A DNA stretch of 64,000 bases from Lewinellaceae bacterium (lineage in GTDB: Bacteria > Bacteroidota > Bacteroidia > Chitinophagales > Saprospiraceae): the NCBI GenBank assembly GCA_020636075.1, contig JACJYO010000006.1:310001-374000 (forward strand). Reading direction: 5' to 3'. The position numbers and the translations under genes are program-made. Numbering within the stretch: position 1 is the stretch's first letter; every line of letters begins with the position of its first letter. This document shows positions 10,778-22,357 of the stretch, one piece after another. The notes below the pieces were generated by a model. That model saw only the letters and a program-made list of their open reading frames with translations, made no database searches and was not told the DNA's origin.

Positions 10778-13700
10778 ATGAAAATGAACAAGTTCTACTC
10801 CTTTACTTCGTTCTCGTCTACCCTGAATCAAATTTTTTTATTGCGGAAAAAACGTGCAACCGGCATATTGCTGGGTAGCCTTTTTTTAGCGACAATGATG
10901 CAGGCGCAGGTAAACGTCACCGCTACTGGTGGCACCTTGAACGCTTCGTATGGAACCCTTAGTGCCGCTGTGACGGCCATCAACGGAGGGATTCATACCG
11001 GTACCATCACGGTCGATGTGATGGCCGGCCATACGGAAACACTCACCGCCCGGATCGATCTTACCGCAACGGGCACCATGGCCAACCCAATCACCATCCA
11101 GAAAAGCGGCGCCGGGGCCAATCCCTTGCTGACTGCTTATGCCGGGACAAACACACCGACCAGCGCCGAGCGCGACGGTATGTTCAGCCTTTCCGGTAGC
11201 GACTGGGTAACCATCGACGGGATTGACCTGCAGGAGGCTGCGGGCAACGCCGATGCAACTGCGCAAATGGAGTATGGATATGGCTTGTTCAAAAATTCGG
11301 ACACCGACGGTTGTCAGAACAACACCATAAAAAACTGTACGGTCACGCTAAACCGCGACAATATCGCGACCTGGACTGGTAGCGGTTATATCGGCTCCGT
11401 TGGTATAATGGTGGCCAACTGTACTGCAACTGCCAATACAAACATCACGGTAACGGCACCCAGTGGCTCCAACTCGTTCAACAAGTTTTACAGCAATACC
11501 ATCCAAAACTGTAACGCAGGTATTGCCCTTGATGGTTATGCCGCGGCTACGCCATTTGATCTGGGCGACACAAGCAACGACGTAGGTGGCGCCATGAATA
11601 GCACGGGAAATACTGTCCTGAATTTCGGTGGAGGTGCTGGTTCAACGTTGAACTCTTCGGGTATTTATTCATCGAGCCAATGGGATTACAACTGTTCTTA
11701 CAATACAATTAATAACAACGACGGCGCCGGTGTAAACCACCCAAGTATTTTGCGTGGCATTTATATGGACGCTTCTGTTAGTGCCAGCAGCACCTGTAAT
11801 TTCAACAATATTACGATCCATGGTGGGGCAACTACCAGTCAGTTGAGTTTTATCCAAAACACTTCGGGTTCTACACCAGCGGGTAATACAGTTAATATAA
11901 AAAATAACACCTGTACGGGTGATTACCTGACGGCAACTACCGGTGTGTTTTATGGCATTTATAATAACGCCACTCCGGCTTTTGCCAACATTGAAAATAA
12001 CACGATTTCCAACGTTATGTACGGCGGTCTTGGCCAAACCGGTACAGGTGCAAACTACATGATTTACCATTCGGTAAGCAATTTAGGCCTGACGTTGAAT
12101 ATCAAAAACAATATGGTAAGCAACTACAGTCGCTTAGGCACAACTGGCGGTACTACCATTGGTATCTATGTTTCCACCGGCACCGGGGGAATGATGGTAA
12201 ATGTGGAAAACAACACCGTAGACAACCTGAGTATCGACGGTACCGGGGCAACCAGTACCATGTATGGTATTCAAACCTCTACCGGTACAATCGTTTGTAA
12301 TGGCAATACGGTAACTAACCTCAATGTGTTGAAAACAACCGGTACCAGTGCCTTGTATGGCATATATAATATCGGCTCTCCGGTTGATGAAAATTTTAAT
12401 AACAACGTGGTGCACGATGTTACGCACATGGGTACCGGCATCACCTATGGTATGTACACCTTCACGACAACAGGCACCCGGACGCTTTCAAACAACCTGG
12501 TGTACAACATTACTACAGGTGGCACAACGGTAGCAGGTATTAACCAGGCCAGTAGTTCGCCAAATGTTTTCAAAAATAAAGTGTACAATATTCAAAGTAA
12601 CTCCAGCGGCGCCCCTACCGTTTCGGGTATCTTAATGGGCTCCCTGGGAACCGCCGGTGTCGCCAATGTATACAACAACCTGATCGGTGACCTGAAGGCG
12701 CCGAATGCAAGTTCGTCCTCGGCCACGGCACCCACTATTCGGGGTATTAATGTGACCACCACTACGACCAATTCAATGGTCAATCTTTCCTATAACACGG
12801 TCTACATCGATGCTTCGACAACTGGTGCTAATTTCGCTACAGCCGCCTTGTTCGTAACTACGTCTACTACAGCGACTACGGCTAACCTGACCTTGTTGAA
12901 TAATATCTTTATCAACCGTTCAATTCCTGCAGGTACAGGTAACACGGTTGCATATCAACGTTCGAGTACGTCTCAGACAAACTACAACAGCGCTTCCAAC
13001 AACAACCTGTACTACGCAGATGCACCAAGCGCTACTAACCTGATTTTCTTCGACGGTACCAACGGCAGTCAAACGCTGTCCGATTTTAAAGCAGCTGTTG
13101 CGCCTGCAGAGGGTAATTCAGTCTCTGAGAGTCTGTCATTCCTCAGCACCTCTGGCGCTTCTGCCGATTTTCTCCATGTCAATCCGGCCGTCCCAACGCA
13201 AATAGAAAGTGGTGGTATCAACGTCGCAGGTATTACCGACGACTATGACGGCGTAATCCGCCAGGGCAATGCCGGTTATGCTGGTACAGGCTCAGCGCCT
13301 GACATTGGTGCCGACGAAGGCGAGTTCATGGGCAACGACCTTTCCGGTCCTTCCATCACCTACGAATTGCTGCCCAACTCCATCTGCCTTACCCCGTATT
13401 CACTGAATGCAGATATTACCGACGCCACCGGCGTAAATACAAATGCTGGAACCAAACCGCGTTTGTGGTATAAAAAATCTACAGAGGCAAATACATTGCC
13501 GGCTACTAACACCTCTGCCGATAACGGCTGGAAATATGTGGAAGCCAGCAACAGTAGTTCGCCGTTCAATTTTACCATTGATTACAGCTTGCTGAACAGC
13601 CCGATAGCTAACGGCGATGTGATTGAATACTTTGTGGTTGCGCAGGATATTGTCATGCCGCCAAACGTAGGCACAAACATTGCCGTTTATAATGGCGGAT

Positions 13701-16700
13701 TTGTACCAACCAGCGTCGCACTGGACGCTGCCGCCTTCCCGGTGAGCAGTGTAAATTCTTACACGATTTTAGCTGACCCGATTACGATCACGAGCTCGGC
13801 TTCGCCTAACATGATTTGCCTCAGTGGCGATGTGACGCTGACGCTCGGTGGCGACCCTGTGACCGGAGCTGACTACCAATGGGAAAGCTCGCCTGCAGGT
13901 GCAAATACCTGGGGGCCGATTGTTGGCGCCAATACTGCTACGTATACCGTTTCTGGAGTGTCCTCCTCGACTGACTTCCGTTGTGTTGTTAGTTGCGGTG
14001 GTACGCCGATTACTGCTTCGCCGTCGACGGTATCCAGCGTTATGGTGAACAGCCCGGAAATACTCACAACTACCCCGGGATCGGAGTGTGGCCCTGGCCC
14101 TGTTTCAGTGCCTTTAGGTGCTACTGCTTCAGCAGGCGCCACGATTAACTGGTTTGATGTTGCTACAGGTGGTACCAGCCTGGGTACGGGCGAAACCTTC
14201 AATACGCCGCCAATAACCATGACTACCACCTATTACGCTGAAGCAAGTACTGGTGGTGGTTCTGGCAACGTAGGACCTTTGGATCCCAACATTGGCACCA
14301 TGAGTTCTTCCACGATTGCAATCGGCACACAGAACATGTTTTTCGATGTAATCACACAAACGACTTTGCTCTCGGTGGATATTTTCCCCACAGTGGCCAT
14401 CGGCACTATGGGTTCTGTTGAAATCCGCAATAGCGCTGACGTGACCATTGCAAACATCCCTTATGTCACCACAGTTACCGGTGCGGTAGGCAACCCCGTC
14501 AAGCAAACAGTTACAATGAACGTATTACTTGATCCGGGCACTGGTTACAAGATCGGTCAGGGTACGGCAATCGGCCTGCTTCGGAACACAACCGGCGCAG
14601 TTTATCCGTACACCTCTTCCGCGATTAATATTACAGGTAACACCTTTGACCCGGTTTACTTCTATTTCTACTATAACTGGGGTTTCTCCTCCGATTGCGC
14701 TGCTCCGCGGGTACCTGTTGTGGCTACAGTGGTTAACGACCCGCCTGTTTGCCCTGCCAACTTCTCGGTATGCATTGATGCTCCGGCTTTTGCGCTAACC
14801 GGCGCTACACCGGACGGTGGAACATACAGCGGCCCGGGCGTTTCTAACGACATGTTCAACCCGGCCGCAGCAGGTGTGGGAACGCATACAATCACCTATA
14901 CGAACTGCTCGCTGAACTGCACCTTTGAAATCACGGTAAATCCGGCTCCGTCGGCTGCTATCGCTATTGAAGAAACATCGGGTACGACAAATAATGACGG
15001 TATCCTGTGTGCCGGTGCATCCGCTACGCTGACAGCAAGCGGTGGTACGTCCTATGTGTGGAGCACGACTGCAACCGAGGCATCGATTTCCGTTTCCAGT
15101 GCAGGCACTTATATCGTAACCGTCACCAACGCAAACAGCTGTACTTCCACAGCATCGGTGACCATTGTTGTAAACGCGCTGCCTGTAGTTATGATCACCC
15201 CTGGTGACCTCACCGTGTGTACCGGCCAGCCGGCAGAATTGACGGCTTCGGGTGCTGCGTCTTATCTCTGGAGTCCGGGTGGTGAAACGACAGCTTCCAT
15301 AAATGCCAATGCTACCGGAACGTATGCTGTAGTTGGAACAGATGCAAATGGATGCACAGCTGGAGCCAGTGCTTCGGTGACGGTTAACGCTGCTCCAATG
15401 CTTTCAGAATCTCATCTTGAACCAACTACCTGCCTGTCTGCAGATGGTTCGATAAATCTGACAGTTACCGGCAATACATCACCATACATCTACAATTGGT
15501 CTACTTCCAACGGTAGTGGTCTGGTTCAGGGTCAGGAAGACCAAAGCGGCTTGACCATCGGTACGTATAATGTGATTGTCACCGATGTTAATGGCTGCAC
15601 GGCAATGTTATCAGTTTCCCTGGCAGGCCCGGGCAACTGTGAACCCTGCCCGGCAATTGGTACGTTAAGTGCCGGCACCAACGGCGTTTGTGTAAATGTT
15701 CCGGTTACGCTGACAGCAACCGGACTGGTTGACATGGACAATATTTATGGTATTGTTTTCAAATATTCTACGACGCCTTTGGCTGACCCCTATGTCGGCG
15801 GAACTGTAATAGCAACAATTCCAAATGGCAGCTTAGGCAATGGCGGCACAACGGCATCTACTACAACATCCTTCGCTACGGGCAGTACCTATTCGATTTA
15901 TGCTATTCTGGATGTTGTGCCTGCTGATCCAACTTGCCGTCCGGTGCAGTCGATTAGCCTGGCAGTCGTCGATATCCCATCTGTGGATCCGTTGGCAAAC
16001 CAAACGGTTTGCAACGGCAGTGCAACGGCAGCGGTAACCTTCAGCGGCCCCGTAGCGGGTACGATTTTCAACTGGACAAATGATAACCCGTCCATTGGCC
16101 TTGCTGCCAGCGGTTCGGGCGATATCGCTTCGTTTGTTGGAGTAAACAACGGTACGGCGCCGGTAACGGCAACAATTATCGTTACTCCAACGACTTCACC
16201 GACCACAGGTGCCATTTGTACGGGCTCCTCAACATCGTTTACGATCACTGTAAACCCGGTGCCAACCGTCAATGTGGTAGCCAACCAGACTTTCTGTGCT
16301 GGTTCCGGCGTGCCGTCCATTGTGTTTACGAGCAATGTTCCCGGCGCAGTCTTTAGCTGGTCGCGTACAGGAGAAGCCATCGGCCTTGGCACAAACAACG
16401 GCACCGGCAATGTGCCAGCATTCACAGCAACCAATGCTACTACGGCGCCGCTGACGGCAACCTTCAGCGTCGTGGCTTCATTTTCAAATAACGGCGTAAG
16501 CTGCACGGGTACCCCGATCCAGTTTATGGTAACTATCAATCCGGCTCCAACCGTAACAGGTGGCTCCAACCAAACACTTTGCAACGGCAGCGCTACCACA
16601 GCAGTGAGCTTCAGTGGCACAGTACCGGGTACGATATTCAACTGGATAAACAGTGCACCGTCCATCGGTCTTGCCGCTAGTGGCACCGGCGATATTGCAT

Positions 16701-19700
16701 CATTTACAGCGGTAAATAACAGTGGCGTGCCTGTGTCAGCCAACATCACTGTTACACCTGTGTACAGCAATAACGGGGTGAATTGCTCCGGCGCATCGTC
16801 CTTGTTCACCATCATGGTTAACCCGACGGCACAGGTAAACCAGCCGGCTAACGTAGTGACCTGCGGTGGCGCTTCTACGGTTGTAAACTTTACGACCACC
16901 ACGCCGGGTACAACCTACACCTGGACCAACAGCAACACGGCCATTGGCCTGGCTGCGGGTGGTTCAGGAAATATTTCCTTTACAGCCGCTACAGTTTTGG
17001 CACAAACGGTGGCTACGATCGTCGTGACGCCGAGTTACACCAACGCCGGTGTAAGCTGCCCGGGTACGCCGCAGACGTTCACCATTACGGTAAATCCATT
17101 GCCGACGGTGGATCCGGTAGGAAGCCAAACCATGTGCAGTGGCACGGCCACTACGGCAGTGGCCTTCACCGGCTCCTTGCCAGGCACCGTTTTCCAATGG
17201 ACAAATGATAACCCGTCCATTGGCCTAGCTGCCAGCGGTTCGGGTAATATCGCATCATTTATCACACTCAATACCTCACCGGATGTACAGGTAGCAACTG
17301 TCACTGTTACACCGGTATTTAACGTGACCGGCGGTAGCTGTCCGGGTTCGCCGATTACGTTCACGATCACCGTATATCCATTGCCACTGGTAGATGTAGG
17401 CGCTGATGTGACGATCTGTGAAAACCAAACAGCCAACCTAAACGCACTGTTAGGCGGCGGCGCCACCGGTGGCACCTGGAGTGGTGGCGCAGGTACTTTT
17501 GGCAATGTCAACAGCGCTACGACGACCTACAAACCAGCTGCCAGCGAGTACGGGACCACCTTCACGCTGACGTTCACGAGCAACGACCCAACCGGCCCAT
17601 GTCCGGCCGTTTCCGACGCATTGCAAATGACGGTGAACACGCTGCCAATTGTATTTGCGGGCGAAGACATCAAAGTCTGTACGGGTGATGTATTGAATCT
17701 GGCTAACCTGAGTGCTACGATCACAGCCAATGGCAGCGGTGTAACAACCGGTACCTGGACGACCAGTGGAACGGGTACGTTCCAGCCTGGTGCAAGTTTC
17801 CCCGGAGCAACGACTTACGCGCCCAGTGCGGCGGACTATGCAGCGGGTTTTGTAACCCTGACGCTGACAAGTGCCGATCCGGCAGGCCCATGTTCCTCGG
17901 TGAGCGACGCTGTAAAACTTGGCTTTCATAATAACCAGTCGGTGGTTTGTAACGACAACGTGCAGGTTTCGCTGGATGGCGATGGTGTTGTCGAGATACT
18001 TCCCGATATGGTATTGGAAGGCACGTATGACGACGAGTTTTACGAAGTCAAGGTGTATGTAAACAACGTAAGCATCGGCAACACAGTCAATTGCAGCCAC
18101 GTAGGTAAAACCCTGCAGGTGCGCGTAACTGACATTTGCTCAAACAACTACTGCTGGGGCACAATCAAAGTGGAAGACAAGTGGGCGCCGAAGCTGACCT
18201 GCTCGAACATCAATGTGATTTGCGCGGTAACGGACTTTACGCCGAGCTATTTGCAAAATGTTTTGGGCATTCAAAATGCCTTCCCGGTTGTGGAAGAAAA
18301 TTGCCCGCCGGCAACGCTTACTTATGTTGATGATTGGGTAAACCTGACTTGCACGGACCCGTACACAGCCCGCATTCACCGCACCTGGACGGCGGAAGAT
18401 GCAAGCGGGAACCTGGGTACTTGTTTGCAAATTATCTATATCGACCGCCGGCACGTTACGGATGTGTTGTTCCCGGCTGATGTAACCATTAGCTGCAACG
18501 CCAACGGTGTAAATACTACACCGGCCTCCACGGGCTCGCCATATTTGGTTGCTTTTGGTCAAAACTGGCCGCTGGGCCCAACAACGGGCACTTGCGAGTT
18601 GCAAACGGCTTACGTAGACCAGGTGCTTCCGGTATGCGACGGCACGTATAAAATTCTGCGTACCTGGACGGTTTACGACTGGTGCTTGCCCACGAGCCCG
18701 ACGGCTCCGGTGAACCCGGCATATTTCATCCAGGTGATCAAAGTTGTTGATGAAACCGGTCCAACGATTGCTTGTCCGGCCAACCTGACGGTATCAACTG
18801 ATCCGTTTAACTGTTGCGGTTCGCCGAATCTGCCGGATGTACTGGTGGAAGATGCCTGCTCGCGGGTGAACAATGCCACGGCCCGCATCGTGGTACGCGA
18901 CCCGGTGACAAACCAGGTGGTGGAAACCTATGACCTCGACGGCAGCCTGCAAAATTTTGCCGGCAACAACCTTTGGGAGCCCGACACCATGGCGGTCTAT
19001 GGTTTTGCACCATGCCTGCCCTTGGGCGGCCATACGGTAACCTACACGGTGGAAGACGACTGCGGCAACACCAGCAGCTGTACGTTCCGCCTGACAATCG
19101 ACGACGGTACACCGCCGGTGGCCGCCTGCGACGAATTTACGCAGGTATCGCTGGGTGTAACAGGCGAGGTGTTTGTAAACGCAACTACCTTCGACGATGG
19201 CTCGTACGACAACTGTTCAAGCGTGGCATTCAAAGTGCGCCGCATGGATTCGAACTCTTGCCAGTCAAACAGCCAATTCCACGACCAGGTTAAATTCTGC
19301 TGCAGCGATATCAACGATACCATCACGGTGATCCTGCGGGTGTACGATGTGGACATGCCGACCGGTTCGGTGTCGCTGACCTCACAGGAAGAAAACTCAA
19401 ACGAGTGCATGGTGCAGGTGTATGTGGATGACAAACTGAAACCGACCTGCGTAGCGCCGGCCAACGTGACGGTAAGTTGCGAAAATTTCGACCCGAGCCT
19501 CTGGGCCTACGGTTTTGCTACGTCGAGCGACAACTGCTGCGTGGATACGATCACCGCTACGAACAACTACACGTTCTTCGATACCTTGTGTTCAAAAGGC
19601 ACGATCACACGGACGTTCCGCGCCTTCGACTGCGGCGGCCTGAGTTCGCAGTGCACACAGCGCGTGTTTGTAAACTACGAACAAGATTACTGGCTGAAGT

Positions 19701-22276
19701 TCCCGAACGACGTGATCATCACGGTTTGCAACGCTTCCGGCAACTACGGCGAGCCCGAGTTTAACGGAGAAGATTGCGAATTGCTGGGTGTTTCCTACGA
19801 AGACGAGATCTTCACAGTAGTGCCGGATGCCTGCTTCAAGATCGAGCGCACCTGGACGATCATCAACTGGTGTACCTACAGTCCGAACCAGGGCTGCGTG
19901 GAGGTTCCAAACCCGAACCCGAACGCCACGTCGAACAACCCGGCGAACCTGGTAGGTCCGACAATTTCCCCGTTGGGTACTCCGCAGCCGTGGACGCCGA
20001 CAAACGTACGGGTGAACCCGACCGACCCGCAGACCACCAACTACTCGGTGTTCTACCATGGCGGTACGTACACGAACTACGCCACGGGCCAACAGATCAC
20101 GGTACCGGGCATTGCCAACAACAACTGCTTCAAGTACAAGCAGATCATCAAGGTGATCGACGGTCAGAAGCCTGTGGTTGATAATTGCCCGACCAGCCCG
20201 GTTGAAGTATGTGACCTGACGGCCAACGACGGCCAATTCTGGAACGAATCCTATTGGTATGATGCGCAAACAATGAGCCACGATTTGTGCGAAGCACCGA
20301 CGGATCTGTGTATCACCGCTACGGACTTGTGCTCCGGCTCGAACATCAGCATTCGCTACATCCTGTTCCTGGATCTGAACGGCGATGGCGTGATGGAGAC
20401 CGTAGTATCGAGCACCAACCTGCCGGGTTACAACAACGTACAATTCGGCAACGCCGCCAATCCAAACTTTGCAGGTGGCACGCCAAGCGCCTTTGACGAG
20501 CGTCCGGTGCCGGCCAACCAGAAGTACGGCTTCACGATCCAGAACACGGTAAGCGGTAATAACAAGACGGCCTGTGTACGTTGGAATACAATTCAACAGC
20601 CAGGTAACTACGTAATACCGCAATTACCCTATGGCACGCACAAGATCAAGTGGGTGATTATGGACGGTTGCGGCAACGAAGAAGTATGCGAATACACTTT
20701 TGTCGTGAAAGATTGCAAGAAGCCTACCGTGGTGTGCATCAACGGCTTGAGCGTGAACATCATGCCGACGAAAATGATCTCGCTGTGGGATACGGACTTC
20801 CTGCAATACACCGAAGATAACTGCACGCCGGCGAACAAACTGGTGACGGCTATTCGTAAATCGGGTACCGGTACGGGCTTCCCGCTGAACCCGGATGGTA
20901 CTCCGCAGAAGAGTGTGACCTTTGATTGCAACGAACTGGGCACCCAGTTTGTGGAATTGTGGTCGCGCGATTTGGCCGGCAATGCCGACTACTGCGAAAC
21001 TTACGTGATTGTTCAGGATAACATGGGCATTTGTGGCACAGACAATGGTGTTGTGGCCGGTGCGCTGAAAACGGAGCAAAACAATGGTGTGGAAGACGCG
21101 AGTGTAATGCTGAATGGCAGCCATCCGGCGCTACCCGGCGGCATCTTCAATGTTACGAACGCACAAGGTGTCTACCAGTTGAATGGCATACCTTACCAGA
21201 GTGACTTTACGCTTACCCCGACGAAAGACAACGACCCGCTGAACGGCGTATCGACCTTTGACCTGGTGCTGATCAACAAGCACATCCTGGGCCTGGAGCC
21301 GCTGAACACGCCGTACAAAATGATCGCTGCGGATGCGAACAACAGCCGTTCGATCACCACGTTCGACATCGTTGAGTTGCGGAAGTTGATCCTGGGTATT
21401 TATACCGAATTGCCCAACAACACATCCTGGCGTTTTGTGGATAGCGAATTTGCCTTCCCGCAACCGACCAATCCATTTGCCTCGATCTTCCCGGAAACAA
21501 AACAGATCGCCAATATGCAAACCAGCATGTTCGATCAGGACTTTGTAGCCGTGAAAGTGGGTGACGTGAACGGCAATGCGGTAACAAGCAGCCTGATGAG
21601 CACGGAAGACCGCACAGCGGGCGAACTCCTGTTCGACGTAACGCCGACTGGTAGTCGGCAGGAAGTCAAAGCAGGCGAAGTATTCACGGTGAATTTCCGC
21701 GCCGCGGAAAAAGTGGCCGGATACCAGTTCACCCTCCATTTCCCGAACCTGGAAGTGGTAGATGTGACACCAGGCGCAGAAATGACCACGACGAACTTCG
21801 GCGTATTCAACGACAAGCACAGCCTGACGACCTCGTTTGACAACGAGCGCGTGGAGGGTGAATTTTCGGTGACCTTCCGGGCGAAAAATGCGGGTGCTTT
21901 GCGCGAGATGCTGAAAGTATCGAGCCAGATCACGAAGGCGGAAGGATACAAAGCAAATGAGCAGTTGGCCATTGCGCTGCGCTTCAACGGCGACCAGCCG
22001 ACGATCGTGGGTCAGGGCTTTGAACTGTATCAAAACCAGCCGAACCCCTGGGTACACCATACGCAGATCGGCTTTTACCTGCCGGAAGCCAGCGAGGCTA
22101 CGCTGACGGTATTTGACGAAGCGGGCCGTGTGTTGTACGGCACCACGGGCGATTTTGGCAAAGGATACAATGCCTTTACCCTGGATCGGGCTGTGCTGAA
22201 CACGACGGGTGTCCTGTTTTACAAGGTAGAAACGGCAACGGATAGTGCGGTGAAAACAATGATTCAGACGAAGTAA
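10778..22276 (+). CDS. Giant T9SS-exported beta-helix/PKD/HYR surface protein, complete (3832 aa)
   Basis: This is a complete and unbroken gene. The ATG is preceded by AT-rich sequence with no Shine-Dalgarno, as is usual in Bacteroidota. It encodes a signal peptide (KKRATGILLGSLFLATMMQA, cleavage near residue 44). Domains: right-handed beta-helix (about 45-850) with many N-rich turns (NIENNTISN type), beta-sandwich (855-1000), Ig-like domains (1001-1163), an unassigned segment (1163-1325), Ig-like repeats, one SprB-type repeat (1540-1620), five tandem PKD-like domains (about 1733-2200), two Ig-like domains (2203-2384), Cys-rich HYR-like module (from 2388), dockerin-like pair (about 3482-3545), cohesin-like domain (about 3611-3740) and T9SS type A signal (3747-3832). 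It should be exported through the Sec and type IX pathways to the surface or medium. Adhesive or matrix function is inferred. It has its own terminator. Confidence 0.93.
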   Translation: MKMNKFYSFTSFSSTLNQIFLLRKKRATGILLGSLFLATMMQAQVNVTATGGTLNASYGTLSAAVTAINGGIHTGTITVDVMAGHTETLTARIDLTATGTMANPITIQKSGAGANPLLTAYAGTNTPTSAERDGMFSLSGSDWVTIDGIDLQEAAGNADATAQMEYGYGLFKNSDTDGCQNNTIKNCTVTLNRDNIATWTGSGYIGSVGIMVANCTATANTNITVTAPSGSNSFNKFYSNTIQNCNAGIALDGYAAATPFDLGDTSNDVGGAMNSTGNTVLNFGGGAGSTLNSSGIYSSSQWDYNCSYNTINNNDGAGVNHPSILRGIYMDASVSASSTCNFNNITIHGGATTSQLSFIQNTSGSTPAGNTVNIKNNTCTGDYLTATTGVFYGIYNNATPAFANIENNTISNVMYGGLGQTGTGANYMIYHSVSNLGLTLNIKNNMVSNYSRLGTTGGTTIGIYVSTGTGGMMVNVENNTVDNLSIDGTGATSTMYGIQTSTGTIVCNGNTVTNLNVLKTTGTSALYGIYNIGSPVDENFNNNVVHDVTHMGTGITYGMYTFTTTGTRTLSNNLVYNITTGGTTVAGINQASSSPNVFKNKVYNIQSNSSGAPTVSGILMGSLGTAGVANVYNNLIGDLKAPNASSSSATAPTIRGINVTTTTTNSMVNLSYNTVYIDASTTGANFATAALFVTTSTTATTANLTLLNNIFINRSIPAGTGNTVAYQRSSTSQTNYNSASNNNLYYADAPSATNLIFFDGTNGSQTLSDFKAAVAPAEGNSVSESLSFLSTSGASADFLHVNPAVPTQIESGGINVAGITDDYDGVIRQGNAGYAGTGSAPDIGADEGEFMGNDLSGPSITYELLPNSICLTPYSLNADITDATGVNTNAGTKPRLWYKKSTEANTLPATNTSADNGWKYVEASNSSSPFNFTIDYSLLNSPIANGDVIEYFVVAQDIVMPPNVGTNIAVYNGGFVPTSVALDAAAFPVSSVNSYTILADPITITSSASPNMICLSGDVTLTLGGDPVTGADYQWESSPAGANTWGPIVGANTATYTVSGVSSSTDFRCVVSCGGTPITASPSTVSSVMVNSPEILTTTPGSECGPGPVSVPLGATASAGATINWFDVATGGTSLGTGETFNTPPITMTTTYYAEASTGGGSGNVGPLDPNIGTMSSSTIAIGTQNMFFDVITQTTLLSVDIFPTVAIGTMGSVEIRNSADVTIANIPYVTTVTGAVGNPVKQTVTMNVLLDPGTGYKIGQGTAIGLLRNTTGAVYPYTSSAINITGNTFDPVYFYFYYNWGFSSDCAAPRVPVVATVVNDPPVCPANFSVCIDAPAFALTGATPDGGTYSGPGVSNDMFNPAAAGVGTHTITYTNCSLNCTFEITVNPAPSAAIAIEETSGTTNNDGILCAGASATLTASGGTSYVWSTTATEASISVSSAGTYIVTVTNANSCTSTASVTIVVNALPVVMITPGDLTVCTGQPAELTASGAASYLWSPGGETTASINANATGTYAVVGTDANGCTAGASASVTVNAAPMLSESHLEPTTCLSADGSINLTVTGNTSPYIYNWSTSNGSGLVQGQEDQSGLTIGTYNVIVTDVNGCTAMLSVSLAGPGNCEPCPAIGTLSAGTNGVCVNVPVTLTATGLVDMDNIYGIVFKYSTTPLADPYVGGTVIATIPNGSLGNGGTTASTTTSFATGSTYSIYAILDVVPADPTCRPVQSISLAVVDIPSVDPLANQTVCNGSATAAVTFSGPVAGTIFNWTNDNPSIGLAASGSGDIASFVGVNNGTAPVTATIIVTPTTSPTTGAICTGSSTSFTITVNPVPTVNVVANQTFCAGSGVPSIVFTSNVPGAVFSWSRTGEAIGLGTNNGTGNVPAFTATNATTAPLTATFSVVASFSNNGVSCTGTPIQFMVTINPAPTVTGGSNQTLCNGSATTAVSFSGTVPGTIFNWINSAPSIGLAASGTGDIASFTAVNNSGVPVSANITVTPVYSNNGVNCSGASSLFTIMVNPTAQVNQPANVVTCGGASTVVNFTTTTPGTTYTWTNSNTAIGLAAGGSGNISFTAATVLAQTVATIVVTPSYTNAGVSCPGTPQTFTITVNPLPTVDPVGSQTMCSGTATTAVAFTGSLPGTVFQWTNDNPSIGLAASGSGNIASFITLNTSPDVQVATVTVTPVFNVTGGSCPGSPITFTITVYPLPLVDVGADVTICENQTANLNALLGGGATGGTWSGGAGTFGNVNSATTTYKPAASEYGTTFTLTFTSNDPTGPCPAVSDALQMTVNTLPIVFAGEDIKVCTGDVLNLANLSATITANGSGVTTGTWTTSGTGTFQPGASFPGATTYAPSAADYAAGFVTLTLTSADPAGPCSSVSDAVKLGFHNNQSVVCNDNVQVSLDGDGVVEILPDMVLEGTYDDEFYEVKVYVNNVSIGNTVNCSHVGKTLQVRVTDICSNNYCWGTIKVEDKWAPKLTCSNINVICAVTDFTPSYLQNVLGIQNAFPVVEENCPPATLTYVDDWVNLTCTDPYTARIHRTWTAEDASGNLGTCLQIIYIDRRHVTDVLFPADVTISCNANGVNTTPASTGSPYLVAFGQNWPLGPTTGTCELQTAYVDQVLPVCDGTYKILRTWTVYDWCLPTSPTAPVNPAYFIQVIKVVDETGPTIACPANLTVSTDPFNCCGSPNLPDVLVEDACSRVNNATARIVVRDPVTNQVVETYDLDGSLQNFAGNNLWEPDTMAVYGFAPCLPLGGHTVTYTVEDDCGNTSSCTFRLTIDDGTPPVAACDEFTQVSLGVTGEVFVNATTFDDGSYDNCSSVAFKVRRMDSNSCQSNSQFHDQVKFCCSDINDTITVILRVYDVDMPTGSVSLTSQEENSNECMVQVYVDDKLKPTCVAPANVTVSCENFDPSLWAYGFATSSDNCCVDTITATNNYTFFDTLCSKGTITRTFRAFDCGGLSSQCTQRVFVNYEQDYWLKFPNDVIITVCNASGNYGEPEFNGEDCELLGVSYEDEIFTVVPDACFKIERTWTIINWCTYSPNQGCVEVPNPNPNATSNNPANLVGPTISPLGTPQPWTPTNVRVNPTDPQTTNYSVFYHGGTYTNYATGQQITVPGIANNNCFKYKQIIKVIDGQKPVVDNCPTSPVEVCDLTANDGQFWNESYWYDAQTMSHDLCEAPTDLCITATDLCSGSNISIRYILFLDLNGDGVMETVVSSTNLPGYNNVQFGNAANPNFAGGTPSAFDERPVPANQKYGFTIQNTVSGNNKTACVRWNTIQQPGNYVIPQLPYGTHKIKWVIMDGCGNEEVCEYTFVVKDCKKPTVVCINGLSVNIMPTKMISLWDTDFLQYTEDNCTPANKLVTAIRKSGTGTGFPLNPDGTPQKSVTFDCNELGTQFVELWSRDLAGNADYCETYVIVQDNMGICGTDNGVVAGALKTEQNNGVEDASVMLNGSHPALPGGIFNVTNAQGVYQLNGIPYQSDFTLTPTKDNDPLNGVSTFDLVLINKHILGLEPLNTPYKMIAADANNSRSITTFDIVELRKLILGIYTELPNNTSWRFVDSEFAFPQPTNPFASIFPETKQIANMQTSMFDQDFVAVKVGDVNGNAVTSSLMSTEDRTAGELLFDVTPTGSRQEVKAGEVFTVNFRAAEKVAGYQFTLHFPNLEVVDVTPGAEMTTTNFGVFNDKHSLTTSFDNERVEGEFSVTFRAKNAGALREMLKVSSQITKAEGYKANEQLAIALRFNGDQPTIVGQGFELYQNQPNPWVHHTQIGFYLPEASEATLTVFDEAGRVLYGTTGDFGKGYNAFTLDRAVLNTTGVLFYKVETATDSAVKTMIQTK
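16001..22276 (+). repeat. Copy B of the 6.3 kb near-identical direct duplication
   Basis: Partner of 3889-10164. The dockerin-like, cohesin-like and sorting domains are nearly the same at the DNA level. The N-terminal beta-helix parts of the two genes are clearly related in architecture but diverged in sequence. Homogenisation has therefore acted on the 3' halves only. Confidence 0.85.
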
Positions 22277-22295
22277 GTAGAACCGTCCGTTCGTT

Positions 22296-22312
22296 GCGAA
22301 CCGGAGGTTCGC
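22296..22312. repeat. GCGAACC-GGA-GGTTCGC palindrome
   Basis: A 7 bp perfect stem with loop GGA, 19 bases after the stop of the second giant gene. It is the same element as 10183-10201, with one end base changed on each side. Confidence 0.75.
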
Positions 22313-22317
22313 AGTAC

Positions 22318-22357
22318 GCCGCCCTGTTTCCAACCGGAAACAGGGCGGCATTTGTTT
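22318..22357 (+). terminator. Intrinsic terminator of the second giant gene
   Basis: A perfect 14 bp stem (GCCGCCCTGTTTCC / GGAAACAGGGCGGC) with a 4-base loop, followed by ATTTGTTT. It is homologous to the terminator at 10207. Confidence 0.9.
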